From positions 1 to 64,000 of the forward strand of contig JAFEEG010000003.1 in NCBI GenBank assembly GCA_018241225.1: a stretch of DNA of 64,000 nucleotides, given 5' to 3'. Positions within the stretch are counted from its first letter, which is position 1. The number at the start of each line of letters is the position of its first letter. Below the pieces are notes generated by a model, which was not told the DNA's origin, did not search any database, and worked only from the letters and a program-made list of their open reading frames with translations. The stretch is from Pseudomonadota bacterium. GTDB taxonomy: Bacteria > Pseudomonadota > Gammaproteobacteria > Burkholderiales > Burkholderiaceae_C. Of this stretch, positions 9,401 to 16,926 are shown in pieces. A program made the position numbers and the translations under genes.

Positions 9401-9660
9401 TTGGCCGGCTTGGTCAGCCCCGCGATGAAGTGTTTGATCGCCTGGAGTTCCGCCTGACCGGCCGTCGGCTCGTCAGGCCAATGCTGGGCTGCCTCGGTCC
9501 AATTGGCGGTATTGTCGAGAATGAAGATGATGTTGGGCACACCCGCATTCCCGTTCTGCTTGAACAGGTCCGTATCGTCTGCATGGGCCGGGCCACAGGC
9601 AAACAGCCAGAGCACCATGGCAATCAGCGCCAGCAGCTTCGAATTATTGGAATGTTTCAT
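6457..9660 (-). CDS. pilY1: PilY1-like type IV pilus tip adhesin
   Basis: A 1067-residue secreted protein of the PilY1/PilC family, which sits at the pilus tip and promotes pilus biogenesis, adhesion and surface sensing. The start at 9660 (MKHSNNSKLLALIAMV, cleavage after AHA) gives a signal peptide; an upstream in-frame extension is rejected. A VWA-like domain follows (NIIFILDNTANW near residue 40), with DNTAN in place of the canonical DxSxS. The C-terminal half is the PilC-type beta-propeller (VFYGSNDGMLHAV, WSFIAPEH, YTRGDKAYLFMSMRRGG). It contains the Ca-binding-type loop DSNRDGFAD, and a second loop DRNRDGVFNTAD lies near the C-terminus. It is the last gene of the minor-pilin operon. Confidence 0.93.
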   Translation of the reverse strand: MKHSNNSKLLALIAMVLWLFACGPAHADDTDLFKQNGNAGVPNIIFILDNTANWTEAAQHWPDEPTAGQAELQAIKHFIAGLTKPANVGLIMYTTTGQIGGYVRFGVRGMTNSATDMTASQANLALQNITQTIYTGLNTGNKLGENVPNSKGGIANTLYETWLYLTSSNSWAGMDPSADYSGNPSSRTTSTSTPALTGGFAYQGSAVGSRYIGPSGACGNTYIIFIGNNNKAANPALPASTDPSLSTLKTYSYSTAPDVQSAWTRFLRLRPDLGTGTVAANNGAVFTYTIDAYNAQQSTAYTQILKNMAAEGGGEYAQAGSYAALNLQIKNFTDKMLATNSVYASASLPVSVSVRGSYLNQVYLGVFRPDGNAQPNWVGNLKQYKLGVNNNTSPPSVILVDSVGASAENATTGFVNPGAVSFWTAPSTFWNPTYFVNSQGLGGSSDSPDGDLVEKGGVAQYLRTTYPTSQASRRIYTCTGTGSAACGAMASFDTNNSGITNTLLGAANAAEHDAIINWVRGGNVNLDDPANLDPSNPNTTTSSIRGFVHGDVLHSRPAIVNYNRTSDDIMVFYGSNDGMLHAVKGGQDTSAKDGSELWSFIAPEHYGQFKRMRDHTPLIDSSSAATAKPYFMDGSPTVYTSSTSTDGKIDYTRGDKAYLFMSMRRGGRFIYAFDVSNPANPTVMWKRSNLDTGFSELGQSWSDPRVAKIRYSATASASGSLVLIFGLGYDAAAEDPDPINQGTATKGRGVMVVDMLTGNPIWQAGPSPTGATYNTTVAGMTRDIPAAMAIYDSNRDGFADRIYAGDTGANIWRINIDDASPNNWTVGKLAALGGTGANARKFLYPPDIVPASPTISTDSLLIGSGDREHPFDTTVQNRFYMIKDKHDLLYTPTTAIVEGQAGLNEGVAGKLYDATADLVQTGTSASIAAAKTALDAASGWYAVLQASGEKVVGGSTTIAGTVFFGTNSPTPPSTNMCGSLGIARLYGMSFVDGSATIDRNRDGVFNTADLFEIRAGGGLPPTPTPFSVVIDGKTYQGAITGPHVIPAPGPALGRRYRTYWQRMLDSN

Positions 9661-9701
9661 GGCGGGCTTTCGTTGGTAGTCGAGCACGTCGATCGAGAGT
9701 T

Positions 9702-10217
9702 TCAGCAAGTCGCGCTGGCCGGCAGCAGCACGCGCACCCCTTGGTGCATGGCCGCGGCGGCACCGGTACGGGTATCCGTGGCGGTGGCCTTGATATCCCA
9801 GTATGTGTTCTGTGGCGCGATGCTGCCTCCGCCACCCGGGGTGCTGGGGTCGTAGGTGTCGCTGTAGCCAATCGCCGTGACCGACTGCATGCATGCAGGG
9901 GTGTCGACCGTGGTCTTGTAGTCGATCACGCCGTCACCATTTATGTCGACATTGATGGTCTGTTGTGCGGGCGGCGCGGTGAAGTTGGTGACGCTGCCCA
10001 TGAGTTGCTCCACGCCTTGCTGCGCTGCCGCAATGGCCTCGTTCTGGGCTTGCACGTTGCCCACCGTGCGCAACTGGGAGTTGCTCATGCGGATCGCCGA
10101 AACCACCAGAAGGATCAGCACCACGAGCATCACCAGGCTGACCAGCAAGGTCATCCCGCGCTGCCTTTGCCTTACCGGGATCTTGCGCGTGCAGGTATGC
10201 GTATGCTTGTTCATCAT
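9702..10217 (-). CDS. pilX: minor pilin PilX
   Basis: A 171-residue type IV minor pilin of the PilX class. The prepilin site is G|MTLLVSLVMLVV. As usual for PilX, the Glu at mature position 5 is missing (Val here), which fits a tip-complex initiator. The mature globular part carries DINGDGVID, an EF-hand-like loop, and a C-terminal Cys. The start ATG at 10217 overlaps the pilW stop (10214-10216); a second ATG follows directly. It lies between pilW and pilY1, the conserved order of the priming complex. Confidence 0.92.
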   Translation of the reverse strand: MMNKHTHTCTRKIPVRQRQRGMTLLVSLVMLVVLILLVVSAIRMSNSQLRTVGNVQAQNEAIAAAQQGVEQLMGSVTNFTAPPAQQTINVDINGDGVIDYKTTVDTPACMQSVTAIGYSDTYDPSTPGGGGSIAPQNTYWDIKATATDTRTGAAAAMHQGVRVLLPASATC

Positions 10218-11362
10218 TCACGCTGCTGGCTGAGGTTGACGACGCGAACGGTTGCCACGTAGACATGGCGCTTATAGGCGTCGCTGAAAGGACCGACCGA
10301 ACCGGCCGATCCCATCGAATAGGTCTTTTGCACATCGCTATGGCCAGCGGACGGATTGCTGTTGCGAACCAGCAGGTTGACCTGCACCGCCATCAGGTTG
10401 GACCAATCCGCCAGCGCAGGCGCGGTCACCATTGGGCCGGGAGTTCCGTCGGGCGTGGTAGCCGCAGCGGTCACATCGATGCCGTAGTCGATCTGCATGT
10501 TCTGGACGCCCTCGACCAGCGGCACGACCGCAAAGCCAGGCGAGCCGCTGCAATTGGCTGGCGCAGCCGGGTCGCCCGTGGTGCACAGGTCCAGGCGCTT
10601 GAGCGTAGGCACGGGCTTGCCGTTGTCGGCAGCAGCCGAGCAAGTCGTGGCTCCCGCAGCATAAACATTGCAGGGGCTCACGAAATAGATGTGCTGCACG
10701 TAGCGGCGCAGCTCGGCCGCGTTGATGCCGTCTTTCTTCAAGAGACTGAAGATTGCAGTGGGCGCGCCAGTGGTGGTGTCGTCGGCAGCCTTCACCCTGT
10801 TCGCTGCGATCACCAGACCAGTCGCCTTTGCAGCGGGCGTGGTCTGCACGTAGAACTGGCCAACCAGCAGCGAGGCATTGACCGGAGGCAGTGAATCGTC
10901 GGCTTCCAGCCTGCGGATCACAAGGATGTCCGTGCCCGACACATGGTTCGCGTCAGGAAGGCAAGTCGAAAGCGGTGCCGGTACCGAGGTCGGTGAGTCG
11001 TAGCCCTGAATCGGCAGAGCCATGTTCGCATCGATCTCCTTCGGGCCTGTCAGATCGCAAGGGTTGGGCAACACCGTCGGAGCCGTGAAGCCGTAGGAAT
11101 ACTGGCCGTAGTAGCCTGCATGCTGAATATCGGCCTGAAGCGCGGCAAGCGCATAGCGCCCGTTTTCTATCTGACGGCCCGACTGGTCCTGTTCGCTGCG
11201 CGCAGTGCTCTGATTGGCCATCAGCACGGACAGGCCGGCCACAAGGATCAAGCCGATAACGGCCGCCACCATGAACTCGATCAGCGTCAAGCCCGACTGA
11301 CGGCTGCGCGCAATCAGTCGTCGGGTGTGCGAAGGGGCGAGGTGCTGCATGATGTGGTGCAT
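10214..11362 (-). CDS. pilW: minor pilin PilW
   Basis: A 382-residue minor pilin of the PilW class. The leader is basic (RRLIARSRQSG) and the class III cleavage site is G|LTLIEFMVAAVIGLILVAG with Glu5 present. The mature +1 residue is Leu rather than Phe. The long globular domain (about 340 residues) is typical for PilW. The ATG at 11362 lies 5 bp beyond the pilV stop; an in-frame ATG at 11350 is an alternative. The longer upstream frame overlapping pilV is not used. Confidence 0.9.
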   Translation of the reverse strand: MHHIMQHLAPSHTRRLIARSRQSGLTLIEFMVAAVIGLILVAGLSVLMANQSTARSEQDQSGRQIENGRYALAALQADIQHAGYYGQYSYGFTAPTVLPNPCDLTGPKEIDANMALPIQGYDSPTSVPAPLSTCLPDANHVSGTDILVIRRLEADDSLPPVNASLLVGQFYVQTTPAAKATGLVIAANRVKAADDTTTGAPTAIFSLLKKDGINAAELRRYVQHIYFVSPCNVYAAGATTCSAAADNGKPVPTLKRLDLCTTGDPAAPANCSGSPGFAVVPLVEGVQNMQIDYGIDVTAAATTPDGTPGPMVTAPALADWSNLMAVQVNLLVRNSNPSAGHSDVQKTYSMGSAGSVGPFSDAYKRHVYVATVRVVNLSQQRE

Positions 11363-11367
11363 GCCGG

Positions 11368-11982
11368 TCAGGCGAGATTGGCAATCTGCAGGGGCAGGCT
11401 GATGACGCGCCGCAGCTTTTCGTCGCCGTACAACCCCTTGCCGCAATTGAGACTGGATATGGGCGCCGTAGTCGGTGCGACGCCCTGCCACGCGATACTG
11501 AGCATGTAGGTGTTGCTGGCCGTATCAAAGCTGATGCAGCCGCGTGCTCCAACCATGGCACCCGCCTTGTTGGTCGTACCACCACTGTCCTTGTAGGACT
11601 CGGCAGCGCCCTGCAGCAGATTGCTCCAGGCACTGAGATCGCTGTTGGCCAGGTTGTCCGCGGCAAGCGTACCCAACGCGCAGCCGGAAGGCAGGGTTCC
11701 TCCTGTGCCCAGGTAGGGCGTGCCATTCGATGTATCGGTGGTCACGGCATAGCAAAGTGCCACGCGCCTGTTCACACTGATGCGGCCGGAAATGTCCTGC
11801 AGGAGCAGCAGCGCCTGCGCGCGCTGGTAGGCCTCGACTTCCGCACGCTGGCTGGCAATCATCAGCCCGGCCAGCCCGAGCAGGCCAAGCATCAGGATCA
11901 CCATGCTGACCAGCACTTCGATCATGCTGAAGCCGGCTTGGCGACGCTTCGGCGTCGAGGGATGGCAATGAAGCGCACGCAT
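11368..11982 (-). CDS. pilV: minor pilin PilV
   Basis: A 204-residue minor pilin. The leader MRALHCHPSTPKRRQAG ends in the prepilin peptidase site G|FSMIEVLVSMVILMLGLLG with Glu5. This is the PilV consensus, with its characteristic SMIEVLVS and LGLAGLMIASQ. The globular domain has Cys pairs that probably form disulfides. It abuts fimT, with stop and start directly adjacent (11983/11982). Confidence 0.92.
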   Translation of the reverse strand: MRALHCHPSTPKRRQAGFSMIEVLVSMVILMLGLLGLAGLMIASQRAEVEAYQRAQALLLLQDISGRISVNRRVALCYAVTTDTSNGTPYLGTGGTLPSGCALGTLAADNLANSDLSAWSNLLQGAAESYKDSGGTTNKAGAMVGARGCISFDTASNTYMLSIAWQGVAPTTAPISSLNCGKGLYGDEKLRRVISLPLQIANLA

Positions 11983-12474
11983 TCAGCAACTCCCCGAAGT
12001 AATGGTGCTGCTAACCGGCAGCCCGCTGAGATCGAGCCCAACGCAACGTTGGGCAAGGTTCGTATAGGTGCTGCTGCCCAGCGTGAACGGGGTCACGGTG
12101 GTCGTGAGCCGGCCGGTGCTGTTGAATGTCAGCCCTGTCGCCGGACCGGTGATCGTCAGGCCCGAAAAGCCTTCGCGCTGAGCCAGCGTGTTCGACCCGG
12201 CGGTAACACTCCATCCGTTCTGCCACCCCCCGCTGGCCGGCGTGACCGTCACGTTGACATTGCGCTTGAGCGCCTCGCTGCGCGCCAGCGTCAGCATCGA
12301 CCACACGTCGTAGGATGCCGTCTTGACTCGCTGGCCGGCGATGAAGGTGCCGAACGACGGGACTGCGAGCGTGGCAAAGATCGCGGCAATGGTGAGCACG
12401 ACCAGCATCTCGATCAGCGTAAAGCCATTGCCCGAATGGCTACGCGTCCCACATGGATTGGAGACGCGCCACAT
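11983..12474 (-). CDS. fimT: FimT/GspH-like minor pilin
   Basis: A pseudopilin of the FimT/FimU/GspH family. The prepilin site is G|FTLIEMLVVLTIAAIFATLAVPSF, followed by the family motif VWSMLTLARSEALKRN and WQNGWSV. The start at 12474 (MWRVSNPCGTRSHSGNG, 163 residues) is preferred because it falls just after the pilE stop and has GGAAACGAG upstream. ATGs at 12510 and 12549 would overlap pilE. The C-terminus ends with a Cys that can pair with CVGLDL. It is likely part of the pilus initiation complex. Confidence 0.88.
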   Translation of the reverse strand: MWRVSNPCGTRSHSGNGFTLIEMLVVLTIAAIFATLAVPSFGTFIAGQRVKTASYDVWSMLTLARSEALKRNVNVTVTPASGGWQNGWSVTAGSNTLAQREGFSGLTITGPATGLTFNSTGRLTTTVTPFTLGSSTYTNLAQRCVGLDLSGLPVSSTITSGSC

Positions 12475-12490
12475 GGCGGCTCGTTTCCGA

Positions 12491-12946
12491 TTACCAGCAA
12501 GTCGCGACATCGGCGGTACCCGTGATCGTCTTGTTGCCGGCTTGGTCAATCTTCAGCGTCATGCATTGCCTGTCCGCCGCCTGATTGCCGATCGGCGTGG
12601 CCGTGATCGTGTAGGTCGGCGGCGTCGCCGTGTTGTCGGCGGTCGTGACCACGGTGTAGTACTGCACCACCTCAGAAGGCAGCGTCGAGGTTCCAAGGTC
12701 GGTGTCATTGCCGTACCGCCGCGCATCGAGATTGAACTGCACCTGCTTGTTGGCCACGTTCATGACCCAGCTGACCGCCGAAGCGCGATGCGCACGCAGC
12801 ATGTACCGCATGTACGACGGATAGGCCAGCGAGACCAGAATCGCCACGACCGCCACCGTAACCATCAGTTCGATGAGGGTGAAGCCGCGCGCGCGGTGCC
12901 CCGGCCTGGTATGGGTTTTCAGCAGCTTGATGAAAAGACGTTCCAT
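12491..12946 (-). CDS. pilE: type IV pilin PilE-like minor pilin
   Basis: A type IVa pilin-like protein (151 residues from the ATG at 12946; a GTG at 12958 would add four). The prepilin site is G|FTLIELMVTVAVVAILVSLAYPSY with Glu5. A C-terminal disulfide pair (CMTLKI, ATCW) defines the D-region. It is the first gene of the pilin operon here, whereas in Pseudomonas pilE follows pilY1. It could be the minor PilE rather than the major pilin, because no pilin-glycosylation or other assembly gene is adjacent. Confidence 0.87.
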   Translation of the reverse strand: MERLFIKLLKTHTRPGHRARGFTLIELMVTVAVVAILVSLAYPSYMRYMLRAHRASAVSWVMNVANKQVQFNLDARRYGNDTDLGTSTLPSEVVQYYTVVTTADNTATPPTYTITATPIGNQAADRQCMTLKIDQAGNKTITGTADVATCW

Positions 12947-13189
12947 ATCGAGGGTCACTGGCGACCCGCCTTGGGTTAACGGAGCGGAGCGGATCGGATT
13001 AATACGTCCGTGTAACTATATATTGCAAATGTGAATTGGTCCCATGAATCAGGTCGAACAATGGGACTTTCTCCCGGAATTCGGATGAGCGGTTTTTAAA
13101 ACCCGACAAACGGCAAACTCGTGAAAAAAGGCGCCGCCTTCGGGCGCCAGCGCCCGCCGGGCTTGCCCCCTAGGGGAAAAACCTAGGTA
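12947..13189. other. intergenic region between pil and rbs operons
   Basis: No gene was found. For the pil operon, an AT-rich core (13013-13036, with TATATA at 13017-13022) is the likely minus-strand promoter. A 13-bp palindrome GGTTTT-T-AAAACC lies at 13091-13103. At 13130-13148 two GGCGCC arms flank a 7-nt loop, and on the minus strand they run into six Ts (13124-13129), like a terminator that faces no gene. A GC-rich stretch then leads to CCCCTAGGGG (13167-13176) and the rbs operators. Confidence 0.6.
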
Positions 13190-13213
13190 GCAAACGTTTG
13201 CGCAAACGTTTGC
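13190..13213 (+). promoter_or_regulatory. tandem LacI/RbsR-type operators
   Basis: Two identical 12-bp perfect palindromes, GCAAACGTTTGC, abut each other at 13190-13201 and 13202-13213, so the 24-bp block is itself palindromic. The AAACGTTT core matches LacI-family operators (PurR, RbsR, CcpA type). The block lies 73 bp before rbsB, and the operon encodes a LacI-family regulator, so autogenous repression relieved by ribose or a phosphorylated sugar is the natural reading. Confidence 0.85.
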
Positions 13214-13285
13214 TTTCTCCAAAAATCCGGCAGTCCGGCCTCGAACCGGTCGTTCTAAAGTCCATTCCAATGGAGACCCCGCACC

Positions 13286-14242
13286 ATGAAGCTCAATCGT
13301 CGCGCCCTGCACCAACGTGCCCTTGCCCTGACTGCCCTGGGCCTTCTTGCCGGTGCACCGGCGCTGGCGCAGGACAAGCCCAAAGTTGCCCTCGTGATGA
13401 AGTCGCTGGCCAACGAGTTCTTTCAGACCATGGAAGACGGCGCCAAGGCACACAACAAGGCCAACGCCGCCAAGTACACGCTGGTGGCCAATGGCATCAA
13501 GGACGAAACCGATACGGCCGGACAGATCAAGATGGTCGAGCAGATGATGGCGCAGAACATCAACGCGCTGGTCATCGCCCCGGCCGATTCGAAGGCGCTG
13601 GTGCCGGTGGTCAAGGCGGCCATCGACAAGGGCATCCTGGTGGTGAACATCGACAACCAGCTGGACGCCGGCGCGCTCAAGGAAAAGAACATCTCGGTGC
13701 CCTTCGTGGGCCCGGACAACCGTGCCGGCGCCAAGCTGGTGGGCGACTTCCTGGCCAAGAAGCTCAAGTCGGGCGACAAGGTGGGCATCATCGAAGGCGT
13801 GTCCACCACCTTCAATGCGCAGCAGCGCACGCTGGGCTTTCAAGATGCGATGAAGGCCGGCGGCATGAACGTGGTGGGCGTGCAGTCGGGCCAGTGGGAA
13901 ATCGACAAGGGCAACACGGTGGCCGCCGGCATGCTGCGCGAGCACCCCGACCTGAAGGCCCTGCTGGCCGGCAACGACAGCATGGCGCTGGGTGCAGTGG
14001 CAGCAGTCAAGGCTGCCGGCAAGACCGGCCAGGTGCAGGTGGTGGGCTACGACAACATCAACGCCATCAAGCCCATGCTGGCCGATGGCCGGGTGCTGGC
14101 CACGGCCGACCAGTTCGCCGCCAAGCAGGCGGTGTTCGGCATCGAGACGGCCCTGAAGGCGCTGTCGGAAAAGAAGAAGCAGGCCGACATGCCGGCCGCG
14201 GTCAAGACCGACGTCGTGCTGGTCACCAAGGACAGCAAGTAA
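13286..14242 (+). CDS. rbsB: ribose-type ABC transporter substrate-binding protein
   Basis: A 318-residue periplasmic sugar-binding protein of the RbsB family. A Sec signal (ending GAPALAQ) is followed by two periplasmic-binding-protein lobes: VALVMKSLANEFFQTMEDGA, VIAPADSKALVPVVKAA, VNIDNQLDAGAL, GPDNRAGAKLVGDF, LAGNDSMALGAVAAVKAAG and VVGYDNINAIKPML. The start ATG 13286 has GGAGA upstream. It is the first gene of a complete rbs operon and follows the operator pair. Ribose is the likely ligand because rbsK and rbsD are in the same operon; related pentoses cannot be excluded. Confidence 0.92.
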   Translation: MKLNRRALHQRALALTALGLLAGAPALAQDKPKVALVMKSLANEFFQTMEDGAKAHNKANAAKYTLVANGIKDETDTAGQIKMVEQMMAQNINALVIAPADSKALVPVVKAAIDKGILVVNIDNQLDAGALKEKNISVPFVGPDNRAGAKLVGDFLAKKLKSGDKVGIIEGVSTTFNAQQRTLGFQDAMKAGGMNVVGVQSGQWEIDKGNTVAAGMLREHPDLKALLAGNDSMALGAVAAVKAAGKTGQVQVVGYDNINAIKPMLADGRVLATADQFAAKQAVFGIETALKALSEKKKQADMPAAVKTDVVLVTKDSK

Positions 14243-14271
14243 GCAATCAAGCAGGCCGCGGGCCCCTTCCC

Positions 14272-15888
14272 TTGACCGCCGCACCGCACGTCGAGTCCGC
14301 CACCCGCACGGCCACGCCCGTGCTGGTGATGGAGGGCCTGGGCAAGGACTACGCCGCCCCGGTGCTCGACGGCGTGAGCCTCACGCTGGCGCCGGGCCAG
14401 GTGCTGGCGCTCACCGGCGAAAACGGCGCCGGCAAGAGCACGCTCTCCAAGATCATCTGCGGCCTTGCGCCCGCTACGCGCGGTCACATGCGGCTGGGCG
14501 GCGCGGCCTATGCGCCCGCCTCCCGCCGCGAAGCCGAGCAGCTGGGCGTGCGCATGGTCATGCAGGAACTGGGGCTGGTCTCCACCTTGTCGGTGGCAGA
14601 GAACCTGCTGCTGGGCCGCCTGCCCCACCGCGCCGGCTGGATCCGCCGAGCCGACCTGCACGCGCTGGCCGCGCAGCAGCTGGCGCGCATCGGCCTGCAG
14701 CACATCGACCCGGCCACGCCCGTATCCACGCTGGGCATCGGCCAGCAACAGATGGTGGAGATCGCCCGCAACCTGCGAGACGACACCCGCGTGCTCGTGC
14801 TGGACGAACCCACCGCCATGCTCACGCCGCGCGAGACCGCGCAGCTGTTCGAGCAGATCGACGCCATGAAGGCGCGCGACGTGGCCATCATCTATGTCTC
14901 GCACCGGCTCGAAGAGCTGCAGCGAATTGCCGACCAGGTGGCGGTGCTTCGCGACGGCCGCCTGGTAGACGTGCGACCCATGGCCGGCGTGCGCGAGGAC
15001 GAGCTGGTCGAGCGCATGGTCGGCCGTGCGGTGCATTCGCTGGAAGACCGCCCGCGGCGCACTGCGGGCCCGGTGGTGATGCAGGTCCGTGGCCTGGGCC
15101 GCGGCCAGGTGGTTCGCAGTGTCGATCTGGACTTGCACGCCGGCGAAGTCCTGGGCCTGGCCGGGCTCGTGGGGTCCGGCCGCACCGAGCTTCTGCGCCT
15201 GATCTTCGGCGCCGACCGCGCCGACCAGGGCGAGATCACGCTCAACGCGGCCCAAGCGGCGGCCCCGGCCCAACGCGTGCACGGCAACTGGCGCTCGCCC
15301 ATGCAGGCCATCCGCGCCGGCATCGGGCTGGTAACCGAAGACCGCAAGTCGCAAGGCCTGCTGCTGCCCCAGTCCATCCGCGTGAACATCACGATAAGCG
15401 ACCTGGCCGCCGTGGCGCGCAGCGGCTGGCTGCGCAGCGCCAAGGAACGCGGCATTGCCCAGCGCCTGTCGCAACTGCTGCGCGTGCGCTCGCACGGCAT
15501 CGAGCAGGCCGTGTCCACGCTCAGCGGCGGCAACCAGCAGAAGGTGGTGTTCGCGCGCTGGATTCATCGCGACTGCCGCGTGCTGCTGCTCGATGAACCC
15601 ACACGCGGCGTCGACGTCGGCGCGCGCGCGGACCTGTACGCCGAGCTGGACCGCATGGCAGCCGCAGGCAAGGCCATGCTGATGGTCTCCAGCGACCTGC
15701 GCGAGCTGATGGCGGTGTGCGACCGCATCGGCGTGATGAGCGGCGGCCGGCTGGTCGGCATCTTCGAGCGCGGGCAATGGACCGAGCAGATGCTGCTGTC
15801 CGCCGCGTTCAGCGGCACGGGTGGGCGCACTGCGTCCCCACCCTCTTCCTCCCCATCCACCCCTGCGAGCGTGAGTGCGAGCGCATGA
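14272..15888 (+). CDS. rbsA: ribose-type ABC transporter ATPase, two nucleotide-binding domains
   Basis: A tandem ATPase of the RbsA/MglA class that powers the importer. Domain 1 has Walker A GENGAGKST, signature LGIGQQQMVEIAR and Walker B VLVLDEPTAML. Domain 2 has the degenerate A-loop GLVGSGRTEL, signature LSGGNQQKVVFARW and LLLDEPTRGVDVG. No ATG lies in the expected place: TTG at 14272 (538 residues) is the best start, GTG at 14320 is an alternative, and ATG at 14329 would truncate the first beta strand. The stop overlaps rbsC (ATGA, 15885-15888). Confidence 0.9.
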   Translation: MTAAPHVESATRTATPVLVMEGLGKDYAAPVLDGVSLTLAPGQVLALTGENGAGKSTLSKIICGLAPATRGHMRLGGAAYAPASRREAEQLGVRMVMQELGLVSTLSVAENLLLGRLPHRAGWIRRADLHALAAQQLARIGLQHIDPATPVSTLGIGQQQMVEIARNLRDDTRVLVLDEPTAMLTPRETAQLFEQIDAMKARDVAIIYVSHRLEELQRIADQVAVLRDGRLVDVRPMAGVREDELVERMVGRAVHSLEDRPRRTAGPVVMQVRGLGRGQVVRSVDLDLHAGEVLGLAGLVGSGRTELLRLIFGADRADQGEITLNAAQAAAPAQRVHGNWRSPMQAIRAGIGLVTEDRKSQGLLLPQSIRVNITISDLAAVARSGWLRSAKERGIAQRLSQLLRVRSHGIEQAVSTLSGGNQQKVVFARWIHRDCRVLLLDEPTRGVDVGARADLYAELDRMAAAGKAMLMVSSDLRELMAVCDRIGVMSGGRLVGIFERGQWTEQMLLSAAFSGTGGRTASPPSSSPSTPASVSASA

Positions 15889-16901
15889 GTTCTTCATCTA
15901 CTTCAGCATCCAACCCCGACACGCCGGCGAGCGCCGCGCCAGTGGCGGCGCCCACGCGCCAGCGCGGGCAACTGGGCACCTATGTGGGGCTGGCCGTGGT
16001 GCTGGCCGCCATGATCGCCCTGTTCGCCAGCTTGAGCGACTACTTCCTGACCAAGCAGACCTTCGTGACCATCGCCAACGAGATACCGGCGCTGGCGGTG
16101 ATGGCGGTGGGCATGACCTTCGTGCTCATCATCGCGGGCATCGACCTGTCGGTGGGCTCGGTGCTGGCGCTCAGCGCCGCCATCACGGCATCGGCCATCC
16201 TGCAATGGCATTGGAGCGTGCCGGCCGCCGCTGCGCTGGGCCTGGCCGCGGGGCTGCTTTGCGGCGCCATCACCGGCGCGGTGTCGGTGGCGTGGCGGCT
16301 GCCCTCCTTCATCGTCTCGCTGGGCATGCTCGAAGCGGTGCGCGGCTCGGCCTATCTCGTCACCAACTCGCGCACGCAGTACGTGGGCGATGCCATCTCG
16401 GGCCTGGCGGCGCCGTGGATCGGCGGCATCTCGGCGGCTTTCGTGCTGGCGGTGCTGCTGGTCATCGTGGGCCAGGTGGTGCTCACGCGAACCGTGTTCG
16501 GGCGCTGCGTGGTGGGCATCGGCACCAATGAAGAAGCCATGCGCCTGGCCGGCGTGGACCCGCGCCCCATCCGCATTGCCGTGTTCGCGCTCACGGGCCT
16601 GCTGGCCGGCCTGGCGGGCCTGATGCAGTCGGCGCGCCTGGAGGCGGCCGACCCCAACGCGGGCGCCGGCATCGAGCTGCAGGTGATCGCGGCCGTGGTC
16701 ATCGGCGGCACCAGCCTCATGGGCGGGCGCGGCTCGGTCATCAACACCTTCTTCGGCGTGCTGATCATCTCGGTGCTGGAGGCGGGCCTGGCGCAGATTG
16801 GCGCCAGCGAACCCAGCAAGCGGATCATCACCGGCGCGGTGATCGTGGTGGCCGTGATCATCGACACGCTGAGGCAGCGGCGCGCGGGCACCGCTGCCTG
16901 A
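15885..16901 (+). CDS. rbsC: ribose-type ABC transporter permease
   Basis: A 338-residue inner-membrane permease of the RbsC family. A Ser/Ala/Thr-rich cytoplasmic leader of about 35 residues precedes some eight to ten hydrophobic segments. Family motifs are present: GMTFVLIIAGIDLSVGSVLALS near residue 70, FIVSLGMLEAVRGSAYLVT, and GIELQVIAAVVIGGTSLMGGRGSVINTFFG near residues 260-290. The start is fixed by the ATGA overlap with rbsA. Confidence 0.93.
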   Translation: MSSSSTSASNPDTPASAAPVAAPTRQRGQLGTYVGLAVVLAAMIALFASLSDYFLTKQTFVTIANEIPALAVMAVGMTFVLIIAGIDLSVGSVLALSAAITASAILQWHWSVPAAAALGLAAGLLCGAITGAVSVAWRLPSFIVSLGMLEAVRGSAYLVTNSRTQYVGDAISGLAAPWIGGISAAFVLAVLLVIVGQVVLTRTVFGRCVVGIGTNEEAMRLAGVDPRPIRIAVFALTGLLAGLAGLMQSARLEAADPNAGAGIELQVIAAVVIGGTSLMGGRGSVINTFFGVLIISVLEAGLAQIGASEPSKRIITGAVIVVAVIIDTLRQRRAGTAA

Positions 16902-16926
16902 GCTCAGACCCGGAAAGCCCAAGCCC

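Noticed and set aside
9661..9894. N-terminal extension of the pilY1 frame
   Set aside because: It overlaps the end of pilX in another frame and would hide the clear signal peptide beginning at 9660.
12978..13000. GGAGC/GGATC pentamer repeats upstream of pilE
   Set aside because: Only four imperfect copies in 20 bases; too short to support an iteron or phase-variable repeat.
13010..13060. Sigma-54 promoter before pilE
   Set aside because: The GG and GC elements on the minus strand are 14-15 bp apart rather than the required 10, so no -24/-12 site fits.
13198..14271. Upstream part of the long frame ending in rbsA
   Set aside because: It is antiparallel in sense to the rbsB reading frame and consists of Gly/Arg/Gln shadow sequence; the ATPase begins near 14272.
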